From: Oscillospiraceae bacterium
GTDB lineage: Bacteria > Bacillota > Clostridia > Oscillospirales > Oscillospiraceae
Assembly: GCA_012513005.1 (NCBI GenBank)
Contig: JAAZCZ010000061.1
Location: 1-64,000, forward strand
Reading direction: 5' to 3'
Length of the DNA: 64,000 nucleotides
Made by a program: the position numbers and the translations under genes. Below are positions 17,500-26,286 of the stretch, one piece after another (position 1 is the stretch's first letter; every line of letters begins with the position of its first letter). The notes below the pieces were generated by a model. That model was not told the DNA's origin. It did not search any database and saw only the letters and a list, made by a program, of their open reading frames with translations.

Positions 17500-18244
17500 A
17501 TCTTTTATTTGTAGTCCAAACTTACCGAAAAATAACGTAAGCACAGTTATAATAGGAAAAGCATATGAGAGCAGATTAAAAAATGCTTTTGACAGATTAA
17601 AAATTCGGGCTATTTCAGCAGAGCCAAGCAGAAATGTAGACAATAGAATTTCAAATCACATTGACTTGCAATTAATACACCTGGGAAAAAACAAGTTTGT
17701 TGCTAATAAAGACAATATAGACTTAGTGAATATATTAACAGACTATGGAGCGGAGGTATTTGTTTCAGAGAGCAGCTTAGACAGCACTTATCCCGACGAC
17801 TGCATATTAAACGCCTGCATAATAAATGAACATATAATTCATAATTTGGATATCACAGATTTTGCTATTTTAAAAAACCTAAATAAAAGTATTAAGCCTA
17901 TAAATGTACAACAAGGATATTCTAAGTGTAACGTTTGCATTTTAAATTCTAAATCGATCATTACATCAGATAAAAAAATTGCTGATGCTACAGAGCGGTG
18001 CGGTTTTGAGGTGCTGCTGATAAAACCGGGGTATATTAGTCTGCCGGGATACGAATACGGATTCATTGGTGGCGCATCAGTTAAGTTGTCAGAAAACACT
18101 GTTGCATTTACAGGTAAGTTTGATAAGCATCCTGACTGCCAAAAAATACTTGATTTTATTACAGAAAGAAAAATTAGTATAGAATATCTTTCTCATGAAG
18201 ATATATTCGATGTAGGCTCAATTATACCGATATTTGAAAACTAA
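17492..18244 (+). CDS. Conserved hypothetical protein, possibly GME (arginine-deiminase) fold, DUF6873-like
   Basis: A 250-residue soluble protein without signal peptide or membrane helices. I recognise it only tentatively as the clostridial family with a predicted guanidino-group-modifying-enzyme fold. Supporting features are NHIDLQ (about 52-57), the Cys-containing QGYSKCNVCILNSKSIITSD (about 139-158), and the Gly-rich LPGYEYGFIGGASVKL (about 182-197), followed by a terminal GSIIPI. These resemble the His, Cys and Gly-Gly positions of that fold. Its start overlaps the end of radA by 8 nt. No substrate can be named. Confidence 0.55.
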   Translation: MDKSFICSPNLPKNNVSTVIIGKAYESRLKNAFDRLKIRAISAEPSRNVDNRISNHIDLQLIHLGKNKFVANKDNIDLVNILTDYGAEVFVSESSLDSTYPDDCILNACIINEHIIHNLDITDFAILKNLNKSIKPINVQQGYSKCNVCILNSKSIITSDKKIADATERCGFEVLLIKPGYISLPGYEYGFIGGASVKLSENTVAFTGKFDKHPDCQKILDFITERKISIEYLSHEDIFDVGSIIPIFEN

Positions 18245-18258
18245 GCTATTTATCACCT

Positions 18259-18294
18259 AATAATTACACAAAATTTTTATTTTGTGTAATTATT
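18259..18294. terminator. Perfect AT-rich inverted repeat after the radA unit
   Basis: Sixteen-base perfect arms (aataattacacaaaat / attttgtgtaattatt) with a 4-nt loop. Probably the terminator of radA and the following gene, though only A/T-rich pairs and no long T-run follow. A protein-binding site cannot be excluded. Confidence 0.55.
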
Positions 18295-18358
18295 TAGAAA
18301 CGTAGGGATTCTGAGTATTTAGCTCCCCCACACTATAATTCTCGGAGGGTTATATTTT

Positions 18359-19375
18359 TTGAGATTAAATAATGAAGCACCTGAGGCAATTAGAAACTTT
18401 CTTATATATCATGAATCAATAAAGGGTCACTCAAAGAGCACAATCGATGAGTATTATTTAGACCTTAGAAATTTCTTTAGATTTATCAAACTTGAACACG
18501 GGCTATGTTCAGCAGATACTAACTTTGATGATATACCGATTAATGATGTAGATATTAAGCTAATTTCATCGGTTACATTAAACGATGTATACGCTTATCT
18601 TGTTTATCTTTCGCGACATAAAGTGGTTTATGAAAATACAAGATATCAAAAACGTGGGCTTAGTGCTTCTTCAAGAGCACGAAAAGTCGCTACACTTCGC
18701 AGTTTTTATAAGTATTTAACTGTTACTACTAAGCAACTTGACTCAAATCCTATAGAAGGCTTAGAATCGCCTAAAAAAGCAATGTCACTTCCCCGCCATT
18801 TAAGCTTAGCTGAGTCTAAAAAACTGCTTTCTGCTGTTTCGGGTATTAATAAGGAACGAGATTACTGCATTATTTGTATTTTTTTGAATTGTGGTCTTCG
18901 TATTTCCGAAATTGTTTCATTAGACTTATCAGATATTCATGAAAATAGCCTCAGAGTTACCGGTAAAGGAAATAAAGAGCGCACGGTTTTTCTTAATGAT
19001 GCATGTATTGCAGCGTTAAATGACTATTTAATAGTCAGAAAAGACATGGCAGATAAAGACTGCCCTGCCCTATTTGTTTCAACCCGGCGAAAACGGCTGG
19101 TCAGAGAATCTGTGCATGCTATGGTCAAGAAAACATTAAAAAAAGCAGGCTTAGATTCTAGCAAGTATTCTTCGCACAAACTAAGGCACACAGCTGCTAC
19201 TTTGATGCTTCAGCACGGTGTTGATGTACGCACGCTACAAGAGGTTTTAGGTCACGAACATCTAAACACAACACAGATATATGCTCATGTTGACAATGCT
19301 GAGCTTCGCCTTGCTGCTGCTGCCAATCCTTTAGCCAATTTTGATCCCGATAATACAGAAAATAACGATAAGTAG
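18359..19375 (+). CDS. Tyrosine recombinase, XerC/XerD type
   Basis: Site-specific recombinase that probably resolves chromosome dimers at dif. The N-terminal SAM-like core-binding domain (about 10-140) is followed by the catalytic domain with a full set of residues: Arg in GLRISEIVSL, Lys in TGKGNKERTV, HKLRHTAATLML, GHEHLNTTQIY with the nucleophile Tyr. Start is TTG, 10 nt after GGAGGG. A stretch of about 30 residues around NDVDIKLISSVTLNDVYAYL makes the core-binding domain longer than in E. coli XerD. XerC and XerD cannot be told apart. It is followed after 11 nt by the MBOAT gene and may share its transcript. Confidence 0.88.
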   Translation: MRLNNEAPEAIRNFLIYHESIKGHSKSTIDEYYLDLRNFFRFIKLEHGLCSADTNFDDIPINDVDIKLISSVTLNDVYAYLVYLSRHKVVYENTRYQKRGLSASSRARKVATLRSFYKYLTVTTKQLDSNPIEGLESPKKAMSLPRHLSLAESKKLLSAVSGINKERDYCIICIFLNCGLRISEIVSLDLSDIHENSLRVTGKGNKERTVFLNDACIAALNDYLIVRKDMADKDCPALFVSTRRKRLVRESVHAMVKKTLKKAGLDSSKYSSHKLRHTAATLMLQHGVDVRTLQEVLGHEHLNTTQIYAHVDNAELRLAAAANPLANFDPDNTENNDK

Positions 19376-19386
19376 GAGTAGAATTA

Positions 19387-20781
19387 ATGGTTTTTTCCAG
19401 CGTGTTGTTTTTATATATATATTTACCGGTTGTATTGCTAATATATTACATTACTCCTATTAAATGGAGAAATCCTGTTTTATTTGTGGCTAACCTTCTG
19501 TTTTATGGTTGGGGTGAGCCTATTTATGTCCTGCTCATGCTTTTTTCAATATCGGTCAACTATTATAATGGCTTATTAATTGAAAAATACAGAGATAATA
19601 GAGCCAAGGCTAAGAGAGTTCTTATTATTAATATTGCAGTAAATCTTTTGATGCTGGGCTTTTTTAAGTATTATAATTTAATTGCCGAAACGCTAAGCTT
19701 AATACCGTTTATTAGTATCACAAAGCTAAATGTAGCCCTCCCTATCGGAATATCATTTTATACATTCCAAACTATGTCATATACAATAGATTTGTACCGC
19801 GGAGAATCCGAAATTCAGAGGAATTTCATTAAATTCGGCACATTTGTGGCTCTGTTTCCGCAGCTTATTGCCGGACCTATTGTCAGATATAAAGATGTTT
19901 CATCGCAGCTTGGTTTTAGAGCAAGCAGTATTGAGCAGCTATCCTCAGGTGTGCGCAGATTTACAATAGGACTTGCTAAAAAAGTTTTGATTGCCAATAA
20001 TATTGGCCAATTATGGGACATTTATGCTGCGAATTATTCGAATTTGACCTTTGTCGGCTCTTGGATGGGAGTTTTTGCGTTTTCACTTCAAATCTTTTTT
20101 GATTTCTCGGGGTACTCTGATATGGCAATCGGGCTCGGGAAAATGATTGGCTTTGAATTTAAAGAAAACTTTGACTACCCGTTTATTTCAAAGAGTGTAA
20201 CCGAGTTTTGGCGCAGGTGGCATATTTCCCTTGGCACTTGGTTTAAGGACTATGTTTATATACCGCTCGGCGGAAATAAGTTCGGACTCAAAAGGCAGCT
20301 TATTAACATATTCATTGTCTGGTCACTCACAGGTATTTGGCATGGTGCAAATTGGACATACTTGCTTTGGGGCATATATTACGGCATACTGCTGGCAAGT
20401 GAAAAGCTTTTCCTGCTAAAATCTCTCGAAAGACTAAACAGTACAGTAAGACACATATATGTTATTTTTGCTGTTAACCTTGTTTGGCCATTGTTTCAGT
20501 TAAACAGCCTTCAGGCGGCAGCAACATATACTTCATCTATGTTTGGTTTTTCCCCTGCAGGACTTTATTCTGCAAATGATATTTTTAATTTTAAAACATA
20601 TTTTGCTGTGTTTGTTGTCGGTGTTATTGCCTGCACCCCTGTGTCAAAGAATCTGTTTAATAAGCTTCCGGATAAAGCTAAAAATATACTCTCCCCTATT
20701 TTTGTTGTAATAATTTTAATACTCTCAACTGCATACCTTGTTGATGCCACCTATAATCCGTTTTTATACTTTAGATTTTAG
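19387..20781 (+). CDS. MBOAT family O-acyltransferase (AlgI/DltB-like)
   Basis: Polytopic membrane protein of the MBOAT family. AlgI-type members carry acyl groups across the membrane for O-acetylation of an exported polymer. The MBOAT core is clear: PIGISFYTFQTMSYTIDLYRGE, LFPQLIAGPIVRYKD, FFDFSGYSDMAIGLGKM and TEFWRRWHISLGTWFKDYVYIPLGG. The catalytic His is in LTGIWHGANWTYLLWG. TAGGAG precedes the ATG. Paired 12 nt upstream of a DHHW protein, the usual partner. The modified polymer (teichoic acid, exopolysaccharide or peptidoglycan) is not shown by the context. Confidence 0.92.
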   Translation: MVFSSVLFLYIYLPVVLLIYYITPIKWRNPVLFVANLLFYGWGEPIYVLLMLFSISVNYYNGLLIEKYRDNRAKAKRVLIINIAVNLLMLGFFKYYNLIAETLSLIPFISITKLNVALPIGISFYTFQTMSYTIDLYRGESEIQRNFIKFGTFVALFPQLIAGPIVRYKDVSSQLGFRASSIEQLSSGVRRFTIGLAKKVLIANNIGQLWDIYAANYSNLTFVGSWMGVFAFSLQIFFDFSGYSDMAIGLGKMIGFEFKENFDYPFISKSVTEFWRRWHISLGTWFKDYVYIPLGGNKFGLKRQLINIFIVWSLTGIWHGANWTYLLWGIYYGILLASEKLFLLKSLERLNSTVRHIYVIFAVNLVWPLFQLNSLQAAATYTSSMFGFSPAGLYSANDIFNFKTYFAVFVVGVIACTPVSKNLFNKLPDKAKNILSPIFVVIILILSTAYLVDATYNPFLYFRF

Positions 20782-20793
20782 AGGTAATTGTAA

Positions 20794-21918
20794 TTGTCCA
20801 GAAAGTCAAAACTAATTGAAGTAGTAATATTCTTTACCTTCATTTTTTCTTTATTTATAATAAATTTAATAACCAAAGACAAAGTTTTTTCTGAGCAAGA
20901 AAACAGGATGCTACAGCAGCGCCCGAAATTAAGCGTAGAGTCTTTACTCTCGGGCAAATTTATGGAGAACTTTGAATCATATGTCTCAGACCAGTTTGTT
21001 TTGCGGGATAAGTGGATTAATATTAAAGCCGGTGCTGAGCTTGCCTCAGGTAAAATGCAGAACAACGGAGTGTTTTTGTGCCGCGGTGATGTTTTTATTG
21101 AGCCTTTAGCTACTCCCGACAAAGACTCCTTAGACAAAAAAACAGGGTATATTAATTCACTTAATAAGTCTTTTTCCTCTAAGATATACCTTGCTTTGAT
21201 ACCGGGTAAGGAAGGATTATATTCAGATTTACTGCCTACAGGCATTAATAATGCAAATCAAAGTGAAGTAATAAAGCAAATATATGACGCCGCAGAAACA
21301 AATAACATCGATATGCAAACTATTCTTAGAAAGCGCAGCTCTGAATACATTTTTTACAGAACTGACCACCACTGGACAACGCTGGGGGCGTACTATGGCA
21401 GCTGCGCTATCTTAAATAAAATGGACTTGCCTTATCCGGAGCTTAGCAGTTTTTCCGAAACAAGAAAAGTTATTTCCGAGTCTTTTTACGGAACTACATA
21501 TTCAAAAGCGGGCTTTTCCAATGTTTCCCCTGATGTTTTTGAGCTTTTTGTTCCGGCTTTAGATGTGAAAGTCCTAAACTACGGAAAAGGCAAAGCGGAA
21601 GCGGGCAATATGTATGACCTTAGTTTTGCTGATAAAAAAGACAAGTATTCAGTATTCTTTGGGGGGAACACTCCCCTTCTGGAAATCCAAACAAATGTTT
21701 TAGACAAAGAATCCTTACTCATAATAAGAGATTCATTTGCGGACAGTTTGACACCTTTTCTTATGCAGAGCTTTTCAAAAATATCTGTAATAGATCTTCG
21801 CTATTACAACAGCAGTTTAAAAGAATATATTGAAAAAATTAATTTTGACAAGATATTAATCTGCTACAGTTTAGCCGCTTTTATTAATGACACTAATCTT
21901 TATAAGCTTAGTAGCTGA
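20794..21918 (+). CDS. DHHW-motif protein (SGNH/AlgX-like partner of MBOAT)
   Basis: Membrane-anchored extracytoplasmic protein of the DHHW family, thought to transfer acyl groups delivered by MBOAT proteins. One N-terminal helix (about 9-27) precedes the globular domain. The name-giving motif is in YRTDHHWTTLGAYYG (about 189-203). The C-terminal block SLLIIRDSFADSLTPFL is the SGNH-like serine/aspartate region, followed by VIDLRYYN. Start is TTG, 8 nt after GAGGT. It ends without a clear terminator before the next promoter at 21926. Confidence 0.88.
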   Translation: MSRKSKLIEVVIFFTFIFSLFIINLITKDKVFSEQENRMLQQRPKLSVESLLSGKFMENFESYVSDQFVLRDKWINIKAGAELASGKMQNNGVFLCRGDVFIEPLATPDKDSLDKKTGYINSLNKSFSSKIYLALIPGKEGLYSDLLPTGINNANQSEVIKQIYDAAETNNIDMQTILRKRSSEYIFYRTDHHWTTLGAYYGSCAILNKMDLPYPELSSFSETRKVISESFYGTTYSKAGFSNVSPDVFELFVPALDVKVLNYGKGKAEAGNMYDLSFADKKDKYSVFFGGNTPLLEIQTNVLDKESLLIIRDSFADSLTPFLMQSFSKISVIDLRYYNSSLKEYIEKINFDKILICYSLAAFINDTNLYKLSS

Positions 21919-21925
21919 AAACCTT

Positions 21926-21953
21926 TTGCAAAAAGTATTTTTTATGCTATTAT
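21926..21953 (+). promoter_or_regulatory. Putative promoter of the aminotransferase gene
   Basis: TTGCAA (21926-21931) and TATTAT (21948-21953) with a 16-bp spacer, 30 bp before the start. Confidence 0.5.
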
Positions 21954-21983
21954 CATATTAATTATTTCTATGAGGTGAAAATG

Positions 21984-23174
21984 ATGAACATCAAAATATC
22001 CAAAAGAATGTCCAAACCTGACTTCCAAGGCGAGTTTATCAAAGCAATTTTAAGTGCCGCAGCGGATCCTAATATCATTTCATTTGCCGGCGGACTTCCT
22101 AACCCCGTATCATTCCCTATTGAAAAAATGGAGCGCGCAGCAAAAGCTGTTCTTGAAGAAAATGGCGTAATGGCACTGCAGTATAATGGTGCACAGGGCT
22201 ACTTACCTCTTCGAGAGTACATTTCTAAAAGATATAAAGAGAAAATGGGACTGGATATAAGTCCGCAGGAGATAATAATAACTAACGGCTCTCAGCAGGC
22301 ACTGGACATGTTTGCCGCTGTAATGGTTGACCCCGGCGACGAAATAATAGTTGAAAAGCCCACTTATTTAGCAGCACTTCAGTCGTTCCATCTATATGAT
22401 CCGACTGTTTTATCAATTAATCTTAATGAGGATGGAATAGACTGTGACGAGCTTGCAAAAGCTGTCTCTGAACACAATCCGAAGTATATTTATTTAATAC
22501 CCAACTTCCAGAATCCTACAGGTCTTACTTACAGTGCAGATGTCAGAAAAAAGGTTGCCGAGATTTTAAAGGGAAAAGATATCATAGTACTTGAGGACAA
22601 TCCCTATTCAGAGCTGCGCTTTGCCGGCACTCATCAGCCCTCCCTTGCAACATACCTTGGAGAGCAGTGCGCACTACTCGGCACTTTCTCTAAGATTGTT
22701 TCCCCCGGTATGAGAATCGGTTGGGTTGCCACAACTAACAAGCCGCTTTTAGAGAAGCTTCTGGCACACAAGACAACAATGGACCTACATACCAATATTT
22801 TTGGTCAAATGGTTATGGAACGCTTCTTAGCCGAAAATGATTTAGATAAGCATATTGAAGAAACTATTGAGCTTTACAAAAATAAAGCTGAGTATATGAT
22901 AGCATGTATGGAAAAATACTTGCCCGCCGGTGTCACCTACACGAAGCCCGAAGGCGGTATGTTTATTTGGGCTACAATGCCTGAGGGAATCGCAGCTGTA
23001 GACGTTCAAAACGCCACTATTAAAAAAGGTGTTTCCGTCTGTGCAGGAGATCCTTTTTATGAGTCTGACAGAGGTGTCAGAACTATGAGAATTAACTACT
23101 CCAACAGCTCTGATGAGGCTATTGAGCGCGGCATCAAGGTTCTCGGCGAAGTAATAAAAGAATTTATGAAATAA
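21984..23174 (+). CDS. PLP-dependent class I aminotransferase (2-aminoadipate aminotransferase/LysN-like)
   Basis: Fold-type I aminotransferase of the PLP family that includes 2-aminoadipate, aromatic and MocR-type aminotransferases. Recognisable parts are FAGGLPNPVSFP at the N-terminus, ITNGSQQALDMFAAVMVDPGD, LIPNFQNPTGLTYS, the Schiff-base lysine in LGTFSKIVSPGMRIGW, and the terminal Arg region MRINYSNSSDEAIERG. GAGGTG lies 5-6 nt before the ATG at 21984; an ATG at 21981 is equally in frame. Substrate cannot be assigned; clostridial homologues are usually labelled 2-aminoadipate or aromatic aminotransferases. Confidence 0.88.
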   Translation: MNIKISKRMSKPDFQGEFIKAILSAAADPNIISFAGGLPNPVSFPIEKMERAAKAVLEENGVMALQYNGAQGYLPLREYISKRYKEKMGLDISPQEIIITNGSQQALDMFAAVMVDPGDEIIVEKPTYLAALQSFHLYDPTVLSINLNEDGIDCDELAKAVSEHNPKYIYLIPNFQNPTGLTYSADVRKKVAEILKGKDIIVLEDNPYSELRFAGTHQPSLATYLGEQCALLGTFSKIVSPGMRIGWVATTNKPLLEKLLAHKTTMDLHTNIFGQMVMERFLAENDLDKHIEETIELYKNKAEYMIACMEKYLPAGVTYTKPEGGMFIWATMPEGIAAVDVQNATIKKGVSVCAGDPFYESDRGVRTMRINYSNSSDEAIERGIKVLGEVIKEFMK

Positions 23175-23186
23175 CTGTTATAAAAC

Positions 23187-23216
23187 AGAAATAGGAGCCG
23201 TAAGGCTCCTATTTCT
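23187..23216. terminator. Bidirectional terminator between converging genes
   Basis: Perfect 13-base arms (agaaataggagcc / ggctcctatttct), 4-nt loop, between the aminotransferase (+) and the P-type ATPase-like gene (-). Confidence 0.8.
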
Positions 23217-23236
23217 ATATTAAAGCTCAAAACCAA

Positions 23237-25216
23237 TTAGTTCTGCTGCCTGCTCAAGCTATCAATGCTATCTCTGCCGTATGCATAAACAGAAACTAAT
23301 ACAGAAGCTATTGCAACGGATGAATCCAAGAAAATAGAAAACCAAATTGCTCCCGCTCCCATTGTTGCAACTGTTAAAAGAATAAGCTTTACAAGTAAAG
23401 CAGTTCCTGCAACCATATAGGAAAACAAATTAGAAAACTTAGAAATTTTAATTGCAGAAACCAAAGAAGAAGCAGAATCACTAACTATGACAACATCTGA
23501 TTTCTTAGGTAACGAAATGCCCTCAAGATCGCTGTATTCAATACTCAAATCAGCTTCCTCACGAACACTGATTGAAGCTGCTCTTCCACTAACATAAATA
23601 ACTGTTTTACTCGGTGAGCAGGTGTTTCTGATGTCGGCAACTTTTAATGCTTTTTCTTTGTCACTTAATTTGCAATAATACTCAGTTATTCCTAGCTGTG
23701 TTGCGGTATTATAAGCGCCCTCGGCACTTTCAGATGTAAGCATTACTACTTCCGCACCAAGATCCAAAAGCTGAGAAATAGCGGCAGAAGCGTCGCTTCG
23801 TAGTGCATCACTTAAGACCAGGTGCCCTGCATATTCTCCTCCGATTGCGATGTAAATAATTTCACCGTATTCCGAATCGATCTCGGGAACAAAAATACTC
23901 TTTGCTGCCAATAAGTCTTTGTTGCCTGCGCAAATTGAAACGCCGTCAATTGTGACTTCTACCCCGGAATTTGGTATTTCTACAAAATTCTGAATAAGGT
24001 CTATATATATCGTGCCGGTGTATGATGAGATGATTGATTTAGCCTGTGCAGAGCTTGAATATGCAAAAGCGTGTGCACATATTTTTAGCAAAACTTCTGA
24101 ACCCATTCGTTCGGAAACTACTGATGTTACCTTTGGCATACCCTCAGTTAATGTGCCTTCTCTGTCAAAAATAAGCACTCCTGCATCTGCAGACTCTGCA
24201 ACAGAAATACAGTTAGAAAACAGCACACCGTGTTTAGCAGCCCAAGCAAGCCCCGCAAGTTTGATTAGCGGCATGGCAACCATAATTGCACAAGGATTTG
24301 CAACAATAAGGAAGCTAAGAGCGCGGTTAATAGATTCAAGAGGCTCTATCTTCATAACAAAATGAAGTACAGGCATTGCAATTATTGACAGAATCATAAA
24401 CACCGGTGTAAGGAATGTAGCAACAGATGATATAGGTAGTGGCGCCGGCGCCTCATTTTTTGATGCTTCCAAAACAGAATTAGTAATAAAAGCTGCTGCT
24501 GATTCTTCCATTGTTGAAACAACTTCACAGCGAAGCTTCGTGCCGATGTTGAGACTACCGGAGTAAATTTCATCGCCCTCAAAAACCGGAGTAGTTTTTT
24601 CAAAGGAGCCTAAATTGCTAAGGTCTACTGAAGAAGAACCTTCAACAACAATGCAGTCACAGGGGAAAATCTGCTTAGGATAGACTACAATGATATCTCC
24701 TATATTCAGCTCGGCTGCTAAGACCTCACATTCGTCATTATCCTTTATAATGTTTGCAAATAGTGTCTGAGGAAACAGTGCATCTTTTATTGTGTAAAAT
24801 GTTTTATGATAGCAAAACTCGATGATAATCTCAGCAATTTGAAAGATAATCACCGTTGCAGCTGCCTCTGCTCCCCTGCCAATTATAAGTGCAATTGCCA
24901 CGGTTAGAGTTATCAGAACAGTTTTATCAAAAAATTCCTTGTTTATAACGCTTTTAAACGCAGCAAAATAAATATCTGAACCGGAGATAGCGGCAGATAA
25001 TACCAGAAGTATTGTCTGTAAAATAATGGAGGAGCCTGCAAGAATTAATGCTATTGAAAAAATAATACTTGCGACAAACAGTCTGACAACAAACCAAAGC
25101 TGAGGCTCATACTCACCTTCAGTACAACAGTGTGTACCATAAGCACTACCGCAACAATTTGAACTGCAGGAAAACCGACTGTTACAAAGCATATCAATGA
25201 CTGTAGAAAATGTCAT
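23237..25216 (-). CDS. P-type ATPase-like membrane protein with degenerate catalytic motifs
   Basis: 659 residues that follow the heavy-metal (P1B) P-type ATPase layout: membrane helices at about 40-135, actuator-like domain (about 150-245), helices at 265-325, phosphorylation/nucleotide-like region (345-590), two C-terminal helices (595-645). Nearly every signature is altered. CPC is N307-P-C. DKTGT is D351-R-E-G-T. The TGES loop is replaced around 203-209 (GSFEKTT). TGD is TSES at 494-497. GDGxND is VSGRAAS at 542-548, and the HP motif is absent. The N-terminus has Cys 11, 17, 21, 22, 30 and 31 instead of an HMA domain. The frame is intact, with no stops. It lies 44 nt after fba with a good AAGGAGG, so it is probably cotranscribed. 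Likely not an ion pump; role unknown. Confidence 0.8.
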   Translation of the reverse strand: MTFSTVIDMLCNSRFSCSSNCCGSAYGTHCCTEGEYEPQLWFVVRLFVASIIFSIALILAGSSIILQTILLVLSAAISGSDIYFAAFKSVINKEFFDKTVLITLTVAIALIIGRGAEAAATVIIFQIAEIIIEFCYHKTFYTIKDALFPQTLFANIIKDNDECEVLAAELNIGDIIVVYPKQIFPCDCIVVEGSSSVDLSNLGSFEKTTPVFEGDEIYSGSLNIGTKLRCEVVSTMEESAAAFITNSVLEASKNEAPAPLPISSVATFLTPVFMILSIIAMPVLHFVMKIEPLESINRALSFLIVANPCAIMVAMPLIKLAGLAWAAKHGVLFSNCISVAESADAGVLIFDREGTLTEGMPKVTSVVSERMGSEVLLKICAHAFAYSSSAQAKSIISSYTGTIYIDLIQNFVEIPNSGVEVTIDGVSICAGNKDLLAAKSIFVPEIDSEYGEIIYIAIGGEYAGHLVLSDALRSDASAAISQLLDLGAEVVMLTSESAEGAYNTATQLGITEYYCKLSDKEKALKVADIRNTCSPSKTVIYVSGRAASISVREEADLSIEYSDLEGISLPKKSDVVIVSDSASSLVSAIKISKFSNLFSYMVAGTALLVKLILLTVATMGAGAIWFSIFLDSSVAIASVLVSVYAYGRDSIDSLSRQQN

Positions 25217-25260
25217 CGCAATCCTCCTTAATAATATATAAAAAGTATGGGTATTGGGTG

Positions 25261-26196
25261 TTATGCTGTATGAGCACTTCCCAAAACATTGGTAATTTTG
25301 TGTGCAACAAGAGCTTTTATTGCTGCCCTTGCAGGCTTTAAATACTGCCGAGGATCAAAGTCGGCAGGGTTTTCTGCAAAATGCTTTCTTATAGTCGCAG
25401 TCATTGCAAGCCTTAGATCGGAATCAATATTTATCTTGCAAACTGCTCCCGCAGCTGCCCTTCTGAGCTGGTCTTCCGGAACACCAACGGCACCGGGCAT
25501 ATTACCACCGTATGTATTAATAATATCAACTAAGTCTTTGGGTACAGAAGAAGCTCCGTGCAGAACAATCGGGAAATTAGGAAGTCTTTTTGCAATCTCA
25601 TCTAAAATATCAAACCTGAGTTGCGGCTTGGTGTCCGGTTTAAATTTAAATGCCCCATGGCTGGTTCCTATTGCAATTGCCAAGCTGTCGACATTTGTTC
25701 TAGCCACAAACTCTTCTACTTCCTCAGGCCTTGTATACGATGAATCCTCAACAGAGACATTTACATCATCTTCAATTCCTGCCAGTCTGCCGAGTTCAGC
25801 TTCGACAACTACACCATGGTCATGAGCATATTCAACAACTTTTCTTGTTAACGCTATATTGTCCTCAAAGCTATGCTTTGACCCGTCTATCATTACTGAA
25901 GAAAACCCACCATCAATGCAACTTTTGCATAGTTCAAAGGTATCGCCGTGATCTAAATGGAGGCAAATGGGCAGCTCGGTTTCAATCACTGCTGCTTCAA
26001 CAAGCTTCATGAGATAGGTATGGCTTGCATATTTACGAGCTCCTGCAGATACCTGAAGAATGAGAGGAGATCTAAGCTCCTTGGCGGCTTCGGTTATTCC
26101 CTGAATTATCTCCATGTTGTTTACATTAAAAGCTCCTATTGCATAGCCTCCTGCATAGGCTTTCTCAAACATTTCTTTCGAAGTAACAATACCCAT
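25261..26196 (-). CDS. fba: Class II fructose-bisphosphate aldolase
   Basis: Zinc-dependent aldolase interconverting fructose 1,6-bisphosphate with DHAP and glyceraldehyde 3-phosphate. The family N-terminus IGAFNVNNMEIIQGITEAA, the metal-binding CLHLDHGDTFE (about 77-87), MIDGSKHSFEDN, ELGRLAGIED, IGTSHGAFK and VLHGASSVP are all present. 311 residues is normal. AGGAGG precedes the ATG. It is divergent from the phosphofructokinase gene, and their promoters occupy the same DNA. Confidence 0.96.
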   Translation of the reverse strand: MGIVTSKEMFEKAYAGGYAIGAFNVNNMEIIQGITEAAKELRSPLILQVSAGARKYASHTYLMKLVEAAVIETELPICLHLDHGDTFELCKSCIDGGFSSVMIDGSKHSFEDNIALTRKVVEYAHDHGVVVEAELGRLAGIEDDVNVSVEDSSYTRPEEVEEFVARTNVDSLAIAIGTSHGAFKFKPDTKPQLRFDILDEIAKRLPNFPIVLHGASSVPKDLVDIINTYGGNMPGAVGVPEDQLRRAAAGAVCKINIDSDLRLAMTATIRKHFAENPADFDPRQYLKPARAAIKALVAHKITNVLGSAHTA

Positions 26197-26257
26197 AAAA
26201 GCTTACCTCCTAAACAAAAATTTATACTACAAAAGCATAGTATTACTTTTATACTAG

Positions 26258-26286
26258 TTCATTATAGCCCAACAATATGATATAAT
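26258..26286 (+). promoter_or_regulatory. Promoter of pfp (overlaps fba promoter)
   Basis: TTCATT (26258-26263) and TATAAT (26281-26286) with a 17-bp spacer, 33 bp before the pfp ATG. Its -35 and -10 boxes overlap the -10 and -35 boxes of the opposing fba promoter. Confidence 0.65.

Noticed and set aside
18334..18339. TATAAT upstream of the xer gene as a promoter
   Set aside because: A start about 7 nt downstream would fall within the GGAGGG ribosome binding site, and no -35 box is visible.
18359..19375. Tyrosine recombinase as the integrase of a mobile element
   Set aside because: The neighbours are housekeeping genes, there are no flanking repeats or tRNA, and the protein fits the chromosomal XerC/D type.
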